A stretch of 64,000 bases of DNA, from assembly GCA_024291935.2 (NCBI GenBank), contig CM044306.1, positions 19,167,001 to 19,231,000 of the forward strand, in the 5' to 3' direction. Under the pieces are notes generated by a model that did no database searches, had not been told where the DNA came from, and was given only the letters and a program-made list of their open reading frames with translations. The position numbers and the translations under genes were made by a program. Each line of letters starts with the position of its first letter. The stretch's first letter is position 1. Origin of the DNA: Okapia johnstoni (Eukaryota; Chordata; Mammalia; Artiodactyla; Giraffidae). Shown here one piece after another: positions 1 through 13,400 of this stretch.

Positions 1-340
1 CTTTTTGCCTCTATATTCATAAGATGTATTGGACTGTAGTTTTCTTGTAGTGTTTTGTCTGGCTTTGGTATCAGAGGAATGTTGGCCTCATTAAATGAGT
101 CAAGTTTCCTGGGAAGAGTTTGAGAAGGGTTGATGTCAATTCTGAAGAACTGGTTTTTAGATGGAGCTTCAGTGCTCACTTTCCATGTGTCCTTGACCAA
201 GTTGGTTCACTTTTTTGAGGCTTTGTTCCTTTATCTATAAAAGGATATCTGATTGAGTTAGCTGTTCTTTAATGCACTTCTCTAATTTTATAGAAAGATG
301 TTTGCTTTCATCAGAATAACTTGTTCAGTTTGAGAATGAA
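1..340 (-). repeat. L1 LINE fragment (ORF2 part, antisense)
   Basis: The text ctttggtatcagaggaatgttggcctcatt is the complement of the L1 ORF2 reverse-transcriptase region. The fragment continues to the left of the window and is abutted by the CHR SINE at 345. It sits in a RETREG3 intron. Confidence 0.7.
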
Positions 341-344
341 TTTT

Positions 345-480
345 GGGGAGTCCCTGGCCATCCAGTGGTTAGGACTCTGAGCTTTCACTGCTGAGGGCCC
401 AGGTTCAATTACTGGTTGGGGAACTCAGATCCCATAAGCCATGCAGTGTGGCAGAGAAGCCCTAAAACAGACCAAAAAAA
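345..480 (+). repeat. CHR-type tRNA-derived SINE
   Basis: Begins ggggagtccctgg, contains the A-box/B-box tRNA part (aggttcaattactggt) and ends with an A-rich tail (accaaaaaaaaa). It lies in a RETREG3 intron. Confidence 0.8.
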
Positions 481-758
481 AAGATGAATTTCTTCTTGAA
501 ATTAATAGAATCACAGACTTGAAAGTTGAAAAGGGCTCTAAGTTTATTTGGTTTAGTCCTTTCCTTTGCCTTTGCAGAAGCAAATTCTTATCTCTACACC
601 ATAAGTAAAATAGCTAAAGTCCAGAGAGTTTAAGTGATTTTCACCAACATGTATAGCTAGCACTTAAGTCCGTTTACCACAGAACCAGTAGTGCTCATAT
701 GGTCTTTAATGAAATTAGCTTAAGTGGATAATGATCTTCTCTTTTTTCTTCCCTTTAG

Positions 759-3700
759 GTTCTTTGCCCTGACATCCCTTCGTCTTGTGTTTTTACTTGC
801 ATTCAGCTCAATGATCATTGTGTGTATAGATCAATGGAAGAACAAAATCTGGCCTGAAATAAAAGGTGAGTTTGATAGGATTTAGAACATTCTGAACCGG
901 AAATGGTCTGTCATTTTTACCTTTAGTTTTAGGAGTTTCTGGAGGAATATGTGAAGCTGGGAATAGCTTTTGAAGTCTGAATTATTTGCTTTAAGAGACA
1001 CTTGAAGGGCTAGCACCCCACCTGCAGTTCCTTAGAGCTGAGTTCTGTCCTTCCCATTGTTGTGAAGCTCAGGAAATCTGTATCCACCACCTGAAATTTC
1101 CTTTCCTTCATAATTGGTGTGAGGAATAAATAGTCCTCAAGTTGTTAAATAATTTTCCTCACTGGATACTGCATCATTACCAAGGCGGTATCAGTTTGCC
1201 TTTCAGGAATTTCTTTCAAATGGTTTGAAAAGACTGATAAATAGGAGGTTAGGGGAGTAAGGAATAACAGCAGCTTTGGGATTTCAGAGTGAGGAGAGGA
1301 GTAAGGGTGGCATTACAGTTAGCAGAGGTAGGCAGCGGCAGGCTGGGCAGTTGGTTTGGGTGGAGACTGAGAGTGAGGAAAATTGATGTAGGTTGGACAT
1401 GTTATTTTTGAAGTGCTGGCAGAATATTCAAACCAGAGTGTACAGTTTTGAAATACATTCCCATCCTATTTTGCAGAGACTTCAAGGAATCATATAGTTC
1501 ACCCACCTGTCCTATGGCTAGTGAATGTCAGAAGACTTTTCATCATTGATTGTAGTTAATGGGTCTCTTTTTAAAGAGAATAGCAGATTCCCAGAGTTAA
1601 AGTAGTCATATCATGCCCTCATGACCTGGCACACATTGATGCGTACGAGCAACCCAGACACACTTGAGGGGTGGGATGAACTTTTTCGTGTGCACCTTTT
1701 CTCTCAGCTGTAGTAATTAGAAGGGGCCCTCATGCTCCATTTGGATTCCCACCCCATCCTACCAGAGAAATGAGCAAGCATTAGCCATCATTCCCTTGTC
1801 TGTAGCTCCCTAACTGGCAGTATAACATGGTGTCTCCTTTTTATTGGCTATTAATGTTTTCCTTTTCCCCAAACCTATTAAAACTTGAGCTACCAGACCA
1901 ACAGCCTAACATGTTCATGTTTTGTTTTCCCTACCAACTAATGCTGGTGTTTGTTTTAATATTGTAGTGCCAAGACCCGACGCGTTAGACAGTGAGAGGT
2001 ATGGAATGCTCATTAAATCCCTTTTTGTTGCTCTGATTGATTCTCTTGTTGTAATATTCTGGTTACAGGTTGTTAACTCCATGTTCTGGATACAAATTAG
2101 AAGCTGAGAACCTAGTCTGTTGCAAATAATCATTTTAACAAATCCTAAAGTTCAGGCAGCAGTAGGTTGAGATGCTGAGTGTCCTGTGATACTTATAAGA
2201 GACATTTCTGAGAAAGCAGCATTAGAGTGCTGATGTACCAAGGAATTATTCAGCCCGTGTAAAAACTTGGAGGCAACTTAACCTCATTTGTCTCCTGGCT
2301 TTTATAAAAACCCGGTCATTTAGTGTTTTCTGTGACCTTTCGCCGTTTAAAGTTCCTGGTCAGAAAACACATTGGTTTCTGGCATCAGCAAGCCAAAGAT
2401 TCCTCTTGTGGCTTACAGCTCCTGCTTTCATTTTTCAGTTCATTCATGTCATATGTTGGAGTGTCTTTGCTGGGTTTATTTTGGTTTTGCTTTATTTGTT
2501 TTCTCTCTAAGGGGCACATCCATTGCCTCCGCCCCACCCGCGGCAGTGCTGTCAGACTGCTTTACATTTTCTCCTGGATTGCAATCACTGTGAATTGCAA
2601 TGGTCTGAGCACAGGAAAGATGCTTTAAAGCACAAAGGGCCTAGGAGATGGTGGCAGGTTTACACACGTGGATTGGGCTGCTGGCTCATAGGGTGGAGTT
2701 GTCAGAACAAGTTTGCCCTCCTAGTCCTTAAATTCAAGTTTCAACCTGGAGAGCCAAGAAGAAAGTCGTGTTTCACCTCTAGAGCACCTCGGGCTAGCCA
2801 CTCCCCAGACCCTATTTAAACCTGGAACCATCAGCTGCCTTCAAAGTGAGATGAGGGGGAGCCCTCAGCACCCTCCTTTCACACCTCCCCCTTCTCTTTC
2901 CCGTAGCTGGGGCTTTGTGCACCCTCGGTTGCTCAGCGTGCCCGAGCTCTGCCACCACGTAGCTGAAGTCTGGGTTAGTGGGACCATTTTCATAAGGAAT
3001 CTTTTGCTTTTCAAAAAGCAAAACCCAGGCAAGGTAAGACTCTTCCCTTTTTCACTCTCATTTCTGGCTTCTCAGTTCAGTTCATGCTAAACTGAAACAG
3101 CCCTTTTACTACCTATCCTCCTTCAAGAAGGAAAAGACCATGGTGCTGGTAGAGAAAGGCAAGTCCTAGGAAGGGGCTTCTGACCAGCCACCAGGACTAA
3201 GGCAAGAACTCGATGCCTCCTTCAGGTGCTTGCCACTTAGATTAGGCCATCTTCCTGCCCCAAGATGGGAAAGAAAGCTTGCTTGTGTGCATTCTGTGTC
3301 ATATTAAACATGTGGTAGGTGGTTGAGTTTTTTATTTTACTTTGCCTTAAAAAAGCCCACCACCAGCACTGTTTTCAGAGAGAATTTTTGGCTCAGTCCT
3401 ATTCAAACCAATTTCCCAGCATGAAAGGTGCAGCCCTGTGGGGTTAGCCATGTGAGAATTGTTTGAATAGAAGTGGACATGCTCCCTTTCCTCCCCAGCA
3501 GAATCACCATTGGATGCAACAGTGGCTAGGTACATGTCATTCTGACATGTCCATACTTTATTCAGAGGTCATAAAAAATCATTTCAATCACATCTCCATC
3601 TTACCTGCCCCCCATCCCCACCCCATCCCCTGCCATATAGCAGAAACTTAATCTTGTTTCCTGACACCCCTAGTTCTGCTTGCTGAGCTGTGGGATACTG

Positions 3701-6700
3701 ACCTTTTTGGCTGTCTTGGGCCGCTACATCCCTGGGCTCCTGCTCTCCTACTTAATTCGTAAGTATGGTATATACCACCACCACAAGCTTAACCTACTCA
3801 TAGCTTTTCTAGCCATCGCTAACTTTGTCTAGAGAGAGGACTTTTATATTTTGGTTCTCCAGGAAATGACCTTTTTATAGTTTCATGTCCTATTTAAAGT
3901 CATGAAAATACCTTTCTTCTTACCTATGTCAAGCTCCCCACACACAGTCCTTTTCTCACCAAGTTTTAGAAACTGACAAGGGTCCACTAACCAGCTCTAA
4001 AGAAAGGACTATCTGTTCCTATCTCAGGAGGGAATTTTTAGAGTCAGTGTATTGTGTAACAGTAGAACATAACTCTTAGGATTCTGTTCTAGGTTCTGTT
4101 TACCCTGTAGGTTACTAGGTTCTGTTTACTCTGGAGCACTTCCCCCCCTCCCAACCTCCCCGAAGCAGTTCTGTAAATTTAGTTACTTCATATTGGCATG
4201 AACTCTGTCTACTTGAGGCTGGAAGAACTGAGCAATGATGACCCTGGTGATTATAAAGCAGAAGCTCGCATGATTTGTTGTGTATTTGCTGAGGCATTGT
4301 TACCATTTGGTCTTGTTTATGACTCAACGACACCCATATGCAGGTGACAGCACTGGTTCTGCCCTTGATGTGTCAGCAGCACAGTCCACTGTGCACAGCC
4401 CTGTCAGGGCTGCAGAAGTCTCTGACCCCAAAAATCTTCATCTTGTGAAGATGACCTGCAGAATTAAGCAGGACCGTTCCACACTAAGTGTCCCAGCCCT
4501 AAGGACACACAGCAGAGGGACAGTCAGGACTGTGCATGCAGCCCTTTCTCCATTTCACCACTCTTCCTCACTCCCCTTAGTTGTCGCTGTCATGATGTGG
4601 CCCCTCGCTGTGTACCACCGACTGTGGGACCGAGTGTATGTACGGCTGAAGCCCGCACTGCAGCGGCTGGACTTCAGCGTTCGTGGCTACATGATGTCCA
4701 AGCAGAGAGAGAGACAATGTAAGTGTCCAAGGGAACCTTCCATCCATTTGGGCAGTTTGGGGAGAAGGAGAATCCCATAGGTTTGGCATCATAGGTCCTT
4801 GAACATGGAGAAGTGGGATATGGTTGCTGTGTAGGGGGGTGGTAGGTAAAAGTGATAATCTACTCTAGGGAAATCTCTGCAGGCTTACCAATTTTTCCCT
4901 TTGGAATTCTAGACACTCCCATTTTAAACAAATATGAGAAAAGTTCTCCCAAGTCATATAAAAGACAGTGAAGATATTCCCAGTGTTAGCTGCTTTTTAT
5001 GAAGCTCGTCCTGTGTGCCCAAGCACTGAGCTGGCTGCTCTGCATACGTTGTCTGTACAACACCCTTAAGAAGAGGGTGGTATTTTCCTTTTCTGGTTGA
5101 GGAAACTGAAGCTCCCGGTTAGTAAATGGCAGAGTAGGTCTTTTAAACTCCTCAGCTAGGCCTCTGTTCACTCCTGAAAGCTGCCTTCCCAAAGGGATTG
5201 AAAACTGCCTTCAGAAGCCAGACGTGTACTAGCCTGAGATCCTCCAACCCACAAACGGCAGTTGAGCGAACTTTTCCCTCTCTGCTGTGGTGTGGTCAGG
5301 TTGGGTCTTCATGAAGCCCTGGCCTTCTACAGCCCTGCACAGGGGTGCCAAGGCCCAGCTCCCCCTGACGCAGCCAGTTGAACAGTACCGCTCCTCAAAA
5401 GCCTGATTCAGCCCAGGTGGGGTGTCTCCCTTTGCCTTCTCTGTGATAGTGTCCACTTTTCATAGATATCTGATCTGTTCTCAGCTGATCTTGAGGCTTG
5501 TTGACAAGTCTGGTGGTTGATCTGACCAGAACAAAAAGGGTTTCTTTCCTGTGTTATCATGTTATCAGCTTACCTTGCCACTTAGGCTCTGCAGCTCCTT
5601 CCTCAGACATCGTTATGTAGGTTTAAGGGGTTCATTCTCTTGTATTCTGAGTTTAATGCCTTTGAAATTTGAAGGGGGCGGGAGTTTGCCCTTAAGGAAA
5701 GGTGTTCACGGCTTCTGCTCTTCCCACACAGTGCGGCGGAGAGCTCTCCACCCAGAGCGTGCTGTGGACAACCACAGTGACAGCGAAGAGGAGCTTGCTG
5801 CTTTCTGTCCTCAGGTATCTGCGGTGTGGGAGCTGCCTCACTGGCCAGTTTTTTTAGCTCCTTTTTTACCATCTGGTACTCCTGTTTAGACAGTAAACAG
5901 GTTTCCAAGCTCACTGTGGGCTCTCCAAGGACCTCCCTGCCCCCAGGAGCAGTGAGGAGAGAAGCTAGTATTGTATTGGGACTTTGTATGTAGATCTCAG
6001 TTTGAGTCTGGTGACCAGCACACCCTCTTCCATGTCTCCTTTTAACCCCTGTCATCAGGGCAGAACTTCTGCAACTGGCCTGCTCACTCTTTAAACAGCC
6101 TGCTTGCCTTAGGTCAAGCAGTAACCTGTGCATATCCTCCCAGCCACCTGTGAAAAGTATTCTCTGGGTCAGTTATTTGCATCAGAGTATAAGTGGCTGG
6201 TTGACTCTCAAGGCTGCTTTCCTTCTTGGGCTCAAGATTGATGAAAAAGAGTGTTTCCCCTGGGGGAGCAGCCTGAAAGGGGTCAGGGTTCTGAGTCGCC
6301 ATCCATGCCTGGTTACACTGTTAGCCTTAGGGGTAGCCTTTGGGGCCAGCTCACTGGTGAAGCTGTAAGTGGCAAATTGCACCTGTTTCTAATGGCACCG
6401 TTTCTTCATGCTTGTTGGTCTTGTCTTTTCCTAAGCTGGATGATTCCACTGTTGCCAAGGAACTGGCCATCACAGACTCCGAGCACTCAGATGCTGAGGT
6501 CTCCTGTACAGACAACGGTACATTCAACCTTTCACGGGGCCAAACACCTCTAACAGAAGGCTCTGAAGGTGAGAGGAACCTTGGACCCGAGTTGATACTG
6601 GCTCCGACTGTTGCCACTCAGTTTTGCAGGCAGCAGGGACACTACCCCCGCCTCTCCTGTTTTCCGAGCTGTGGGTTAGGTGGCGGAGCAGCTTTAGGGG

Positions 6701-7427
6701 CATGGCTCCAGCCAGATGGCACTGTTGCTCCCCTGGAAGTCCTCAGTCCCTTAGTGGCCTCAGGATCAAAGCTCATGGGGGACATGGCAGAGAAAGGGGA
6801 AGTTCTTCAGCCAGTAAAGGTAACAGCAGTCTATAAGTGGAGGCGGAAGGCTCACCAGTGCCAGAAGTCCAGAGTGGAAACATCTGGTTATTTGGGGCTG
6901 ACATGGTGGGGCTGGGGCACAGGAAGGCCAGACAGTTGCCATGTCTCAGACATTCCTCTGTTCTCCCAGACCTAGACGGTCACAGTGATCCAGAGGAATC
7001 CTTTGCCAGAGACCTTCCAGACTTCCCTTCCATTAACGTGGATCCTGCTGGCCTGGATGATGAGGACGATACCAGCATCGGGATGCCCAGCTTGATGTAC
7101 CGGTCCCCGCCGGGGGCGGAGTCTTCTCAGGGCCCCCCTGCCAGCCGCGAAGAGGCCGCACTGCCGGAGCTTTTGCTTGGTGCCCTGCCTTCAGGATCCA
7201 CCATCACCAGCAACCTTGCTAGCCTGGTTTCGCAGGGCATGATCCAACTGGCCCTGTCAGGGGCCTCCCAGCCAGGCCCTTCTGGCCTACCTCCCCGGAG
7301 AGGCACCAGAGGTGTCCTCAGGGCACCCAGTTCAGACCTGGACACTGACGCTGAGGGGGATGACTTTGAACTTCTGGACCAGTCAGAGCTGAATCAGCTG
7401 GACCCTGCCGGTTCCAGGAGCCACTGA
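759..7427 (+). CDS. RETREG3: RETREG3 (FAM134C), reticulophagy regulator 3, 3' eight coding exons
   Basis: An ER-membrane protein of the FAM134 family that bends ER tubules through its reticulon-homology domain and recruits LC3/GABARAP for ER-phagy. Coding exons in phase: 759-865, 1968-1998, 2907-3033, 3674-3758, 4581-4718, 5732-5814, 6436-6568, 6970-7427, giving 386 complete residues plus stop. About 80 N-terminal residues (human protein 466 aa) lie left of the window. Seen directly: hydrophobic hairpin segments in exons 759-865 and 3674-4718 (reticulon-homology domain), the VHPRLLSVPELCHH stretch, an acidic Ser-rich C-terminal half, and an LC3-interacting motif DDFELL with its FELL core at 7365-7376, close to the C terminus. 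All introns are GT-AG. The identification rests on near-identity to the remembered human protein along its length; FAM134A and B differ more. No damage is seen. Confidence 0.96.
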
Positions 7428-9160
7428 GGAGAGACCTCCTTTGGGGGGTCACTGTGGTTTAAGTTTTTTTTTTTCTCCCCATTCCACTTAAGGTGAAGGG
7501 GCAAGGGAAGAACCCAGGTCCCACCCTCTGAATTATATATGTATGCACGGTGGCCTGGCTGATGCTCAGAGGCCTACTAAGAGAGGATACTCACTCCCTT
7601 GCTATCAGCTGGATGCTGATATCTGAGCTCAAGTCACCGAAGTGAGAGTGTGCTCCCCTGAGGGACACTTCTCTCCATCAGGATGGTGGTACTTTTGGGG
7701 AACAAAGTAGTCAGGGGTATTGGTTCCCTTTTGAGGGGATGCTGCTGTGTGCTTCTAGGTCTGGGTGCTCAGAGGCCCTCAGTGAATAGATCCCTTCTCT
7801 TCCTCCCTCCGTTTATCATCTCCCTAGAGCTCCAAGTCAGGCAGCTGGAAGAGTTTTACTGTCCTCTTTTGCTAAGCCATGGTTGATTTGCCTTTTTCTA
7901 AGCAAACTTGTCCTTTGGTTCTGCAGAGCAGGCCTGCTCCCCTTGCCTCAGCCCATCCTCATTTCTTGAGGCCTACCCCCTAGTGCTCCAGAATCTTGCT
8001 TGTGAAGTTTTAGAATGTGAACATGAGGTGTGGGTGGGCCTCTTCCACATTACTATGGGCTGTGGGGTCAGCAGGGTGGGAGGGTGAACACCTCTGTAGC
8101 TCCCGGACTCACTCACTGTTTTGGAGCTGCCTAGTTATTTTTGGTGCTGCTAACCCCTCGCTCCCTTTGCCCATCAGCCTGAGCAACGAGCAAAGCAATA
8201 CCATACCATTCCATACCCATTTCCGTGTTCCTGTTCCTTCCCCTGCTTCTCCCTTGGAGAAGCAGTAATCCCACACAGGCGATGTCAGAGTAGCACTTTA
8301 CAGATGGCTCAGTGACATTCATCCCAGGAGCCACCAGCTCTTCTTGCACCAAACTCTTCTTACCCTCTGTGCTCCTTTAATAATTTTGTTTTCAACTGCT
8401 TCCCAGTTTGGCAAGGCCTCTTTTGAGATGAGCCCAGTTAGCAAGAATGTGTCTAATCAGCAGAGACCCCTGTATGGGATATCTATTCTACTGCCCCTAG
8501 TAAAAATCATGTGAGACAAAAACAAAATGATCATTAGTTCTAAACCCATGCCTCCCCAATCAGAGCTCAAGCCTAGTTCTCCTAATCATCTTTCCCTCCA
8601 CATAAATTAACCCTTTGCTGATCCTCAGGGACCACTCCCCCCAACACCCGGCACCTGGGTGACGGATGTTGGACACAGCCCATTTTCACGTGCTGCAGGT
8701 GGGAGTGCGCTAACGTGTTTGCTCTTGGTTGATGGACAAGGTAGAGGCCAGGGAGTGAAAATAGTCAACGTGAGACGAGAGAAGAGCTTGGTGTCTGATT
8801 CAGTCACTTCCCTTTGTGGGAAGTTTAGAGTAACAGCCTCTCCCCCACTTTAGGGTTCTCAAGACTTTGGACACCTCTCTTCTCAGAGCCTAGATGTCTT
8901 ACAGGTGAGCTCTGATATGGAAGAAAACAGGAGGTGTGGGAAAGGAGTGGGATTTTGTGTGTTTGCATGAGTGTGTGTGGCTTCAAGCCTTGGGAGTTGG
9001 CAGGAGGGAGAAAAGGAAGGAGTGCAAAATCTTTGGAAGGTGTTTTTTGTACCTGCGGATCCTGCTCTGAATCTCCTTAGTCCTCCACTGTGAATCCAGA
9101 TGGGGATGAGGGTGGGAGGGGTGCTGGGGAATAAATCTTGTATGAGAACAACCTGTAAGA
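7428..9160 (+). other. RETREG3: RETREG3 3' UTR with candidate poly(A) signal
   Basis: After the TGA at 7425-7427 there is about 1.7 kb without coding potential. The first convincing AATAAA on this strand is at 9130-9135, followed by a T/G-rich stretch. This length is plausible for the gene, but the cleavage site is inferred; an earlier weak variant signal could also be used. Confidence 0.55.
9130..9135 (+). terminator. Candidate RETREG3 poly(A) signal AATAAA
   Basis: Exact AATAAA on the plus strand about 1.7 kb after the RETREG3 stop and 1.2 kb before the PSMC3IP start. It is the only canonical hexamer I found in this interval. Confidence 0.5.
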
Positions 9161-9689
9161 ACATTAACCTTTAATGTTGAATGGTGTCTTAACCTTGAAA
9201 GGTCTTGTTAATCCGAGATATGTTAGAGGAGGTGACAGTCTCAAGGAAAGCCCAGTGTGTGAGGGAGCCACTTGCTCATCCTTGTTTTTTTGTTTTGTGA
9301 AGGCCAGAAAAATCACCATGGTAGGAGGCTACCCCCCATTTCCAGGAGAGCCCGTATAGGAGCATAACCGGCACTCCTGGCCGGCATCTAGCCTGCAGTT
9401 CCATCATTTCTAATTCTTAATATTGTTCGCTAAACGTGTGAAGAGGAGTACAGGTTTCAAAGGCTAATGAGATTTGAGGTAATAGAGGCTTTTAAAAGTA
9501 GCACTATGCCCCACTGGATTGTTTGAGCTGCAGGAACAGCTGCTCTTTGGCCTTCAGCTGACCTCAGAAACTAGAAATAACTTATTTTAAGGCTTTGTCC
9601 TACTGGCCACTGTGGGCAGGAATGGAAAGCACCTGTCAGGTGTTGCCGTAAGCTTGTCTCTGCCAAAAGGAAACTTCTACGAGCTTTGT

Positions 9690-9965
9690 GGCTTACGATC
9701 AGCCCCCTCCCAACCATACCTTCAACCACAGCATGTGCTGAGCGCCCCCTGCGTGAGAAGCTCGGTAACGGGCAAACAAACGCAGCGTTATTCCTTGCAG
9801 GGCGCCTACGCGTCGTTCTATTAAGTCTTCACAACCCTCCACCCCCCGCAAGCATCTCTTGTTCCTGTTTTACAAAAGATAAAAACCGAGAAAAAGGCTT
9901 GGGCCGTGGGACGGGACACGCCTTTGGGTAACTGACCCTGTGACCTTGAGCAAGTCACTTGCCCA
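9690..9965 (+). repeat. Probable old MIR-like SINE
   Basis: Diverged sequence with the MIR core pattern: tgctgagcgcc, a oligo-pyrimidine/tttacaaaagat segment, and a ccttgagcaagtcactt tail. It lies in the spacer between RETREG3 and PSMC3IP. Otherwise 9160-10020 shows nothing recognisable. Confidence 0.4.
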
Positions 9966-10029
9966 GCGGGAGCTGATGCCGAGATTCCTTTCAACTCAAA
10001 TATTCAGCCCAGCTCAAGGTCACGAGTGC

Positions 10030-10450
10030 TCAGCGGCCGCTGGAACTGGGTCCCGAGACTCCAAGGTGTGATTCCCTACAGCCCTTGCTCCGAGGGGAGG
10101 AAGGGAGAAGTTCAAAGTGTACACCCCACCTCGCCGGCAGAGACCCGGGCCACTGGGGCGGGAGCCGGGCTCCCTAGAGCAGGCTGAGCTGAACTACGGT
10201 GCCCGGCAAGGGCCGCTCCGCTCCGCTCCTCGCGAAGGCCGCCCCACGCCAATCACACTTGAGGCCCGCCCCGCCCTTTGCCGGAAGGAGCCGTTACCCC
10301 GAGCAACTACAACGTCCGGTTTTCGGAGTTTGGCGGCGGGAAAAGCCATGAGTAAAGGCCGGTCAGAAGCTCCCGCGGGAGGTAACAGCCGTGGGCGATG
10401 CGAGACCGGGAGGAGGGTAGGTAGGGGTCGGTTGAAGGACCCCCTTCCTG
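10030..10450 (+). promoter_or_regulatory. PSMC3IP CpG-rich promoter
   Basis: GC- and CpG-dense stretch around the PSMC3IP first exon, with no TATA box at a sensible distance. It holds an aactacggtgcccggcaagg block (10192-10211) resembling the ZNF143/STAF site, and a ccggaag ETS-type site near 10282. The ATG follows at 10348. Typical of a housekeeping promoter; site assignments are by eye. Confidence 0.6.
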
Positions 10451-13400
10451 CCTTGTCTCTCTCCGTAGCCTCCGGGATCCTGCTGAAGTACCTACAGGAG
10501 CAGAACCGGCCCTACAGTGCCCAGGACGTGTTCGGGAACCTGCAGCGGGAACATGGGTTGGGCAAGACGGTGAGAACCCTCTCTTGGGACCCCGGGACCT
10601 CCCCCGGAACCCCCGGGGTCCTGCACTCTCCAGGCTGCCATTTTAGCCCACGGCTTCCTAAGGCTTGTCGGGCGCTTCCCCCATCATTGGTGACATCCTT
10701 CCAGCTCCCAAAGTCCCTCTCCTGACTACTCCGCCCTCTCGCCTCTGTTCAGGCGGTCGTGAAGGCGCTGGAACAGCTGGCCCAACAAGGCAAAATCAAA
10801 GAGAAGATGTATGGCAAGCAGAAGATATACTTTGCGGACCAGGTGAGGGAAACAGATTAACACCTGTATGAGAGCCCGGCATTAGGTCAGTCAGCCCCTA
10901 GTATGAACTCTATTTGGGAGAATTGAAGCATCCCGTGAAATTCACCCGTCTTAGGCCACTTAAAGGGCCCCAGCCAACATTTAGGACAAAGGGTGAACTC
11001 CCTTTGCTGTCATCCAAACTTCACTAGATTTCCAGACTTGAAGTATGATCGATAACAGAAGATCCTGAATTGTTGCTATCGAGATCCATTTATGCATGGA
11101 AGTTCTTATTCCCAGTCATCTAGATGAGAACCAGTCTGCCATATTGTTTTCCTTCTGTTTGCAGCCCAGACCCCCTTTCAGACCCATCAGAATCAATATT
11201 GCCAAAGTAGAATGCTTCATCTCTCCCCTAAACCAGCTCCTCCTGTGTTTTTCCCCTAACGGAATCATTCTTCACCCATGCCAGAGGGTAGGGAGTCATT
11301 CTTTTTGTTTTTGGTTGGCCTCACCACACAGCTTGTGGGATCTTCATTTCCCAACCAGGGATTGAACCCAAGCCCTCAGCAGTGAAAGCATTGAGTCCTA
11401 ACCACTGGACCACCAGGGAATTCCCTGGGAAATTATTCTTCCTTATTTTACATGCCCAGTTAGCCGTCAAGCCCAGGTGTTTCCCCTTTCTTGACTCCAT
11501 CCTCTCCTTTCCAGCTGCCACCACTGCTCTGGTTCAGGTGTTCCTTGTCTATTGCAGTATCCTGATCGCCTGGGCTCCTTATACATATCTTAAACATTGC
11601 AGCCAGAATAGTCTATGTATGCAACTCTAGTCATGCCATTTTCTTACCAAAAATTCCAGTGCTCCTTAGACCAGATAAAAGGCACTCAGAGACTTGGCTC
11701 CAGCCTCTCCTGTCCTGGTTATTTCTTCATCCATCAATACTAGCCCATTTAGATGTATTTAACTCCTGTGGCCTTTGCTTGTTGTCCTTCCTCTGCCCGG
11801 GTTTTTGAGTCCCTTCTTCCTCTGCCCAACTAACTCTTAACTCATCCATTAGGATCTCACTCAGGCATCACCTCTGGAAACCTTCCTGACTGCTCTGAAC
11901 TAACTGCCTTCCTCAGGCACTTATCTCTTTGAGGCATCCTCTATTTATTTGTCTTAACTTGTCTCCATTACAAAACTGAAGCTCTTATAAAGCAGACCCC
12001 ATTTCTCATCCATCTTCCTTTACTCAGTACCCCTACAAGATTTAACATCCACTGTCAAGGCTAATTTTCCTAAAGTAGGTTTCATTATATTACTGCTGTA
12101 CTGAAGATTCCATAAAGAAGTTGGCAGATTTTTTTTCCTGTAAAGGGCCAGTTAATATTTTTATGCTTTGCAGACCTGGTGGTCTTTTGTTGCAGCTACA
12201 CAACTGTCAGTGGCCCTCAAGTCTGACATTGTAGAGCAAAAACCAGCCGTAGACAGTATGTAGATGAATGGGTATGGCTATGTTCCCATACATTTTTTTT
12301 TTCCCCCCCAAAAACTTACATCTGGCAGGATTTGGCCTGCAGGTTGCAGTGCTGCCTTCTGCCTTAATGGTTTGCTGCACTTGATTGTAAAGTCCAGACT
12401 GCTCAGGGTGGCATTCCAGTCCTTTCTATTCTGCTTCCCATCACCAACTGACAGGAGGCCACTGAGCCCCAGCACAGGCCTTTCTAGCAGCTGCTCACAC
12501 GGAAGGGGCGCCTCGGACTCCCTGATGTCCTTCCCTGAATACCTCCCACCATGCCTCTTCACCTGACTTGATTCTTACTAGTGTGGAAACCTGTAATTCG
12601 GTATCAGCCCCTTTAGAAGAATGTTTCTTTACTCCTTCAGCCCAGTGAGTAGTTTTGCTAGTAAACTGCAAGATTATTTCTGTCCTATTACTCAGTATCC
12701 CACACCTCAAAGCCCCTGAGGACAAATAGCAATTTGTTCTTTCTTGTAGCTTTTTGAGGAAACAGGTACTAGACTGAACCACTGCTCAAAAGTACCCTCC
12801 CACTATCTTCCCAGACCCTGTGGAGGGTTAAGGAGCCCCAAATTTTCAAGTGTGTATGAATGTTGCCTTCCCAGATGGGGGTTCCCCTTTTGTGTCTTCC
12901 ATCAGCCTGCTTCCATTTTTTGTCTTTGGCAGGACCAGTTTGACGTGGTCAGTGATGCTGACCTCCAAGGCCTGGATGCCAAAATCTTGGCTCTCACTGC
13001 TAAGGTGCAGAGCTTGCAGCAGAGCTGCCGCCACATGGAGGCTGGTAGGACTGGTGGCCCCTGGAAGATGTCCCTAGTGTCAGGGTTGATCCCAAGGTCA
13101 GGAATTACCAAGTGCAGGATTTGTTCAGTGCAGTGACATCTTGCAGCAGAGATCCCTTTGTTAGGCTGCCACAGGCATTATGGGCTTCCCTGGTGGCTCA
13201 GTGGTGAAAGAATCCGCCTTTCAATGCAGGAAACACGGGTTCGATCCCTGGGTCAGGAAGATCCCCTGGAGAAGGAAATGGCAACCCACTCCAGTATTCT
13301 TGCCTGGAGAATCCCATAGAGGAGCCTGGCAGGCTGCAGTCCATGGGGTCGCAAGAGTCGGACACGACTTAGCCACTAAATAACAACAACATGGGTGTCA

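Noticed and set aside
4280..4780. 166-codon plus-strand frame
   Set aside because: It is RETREG3 exon 4581-4718 with flanking intron read through; not a separate gene.
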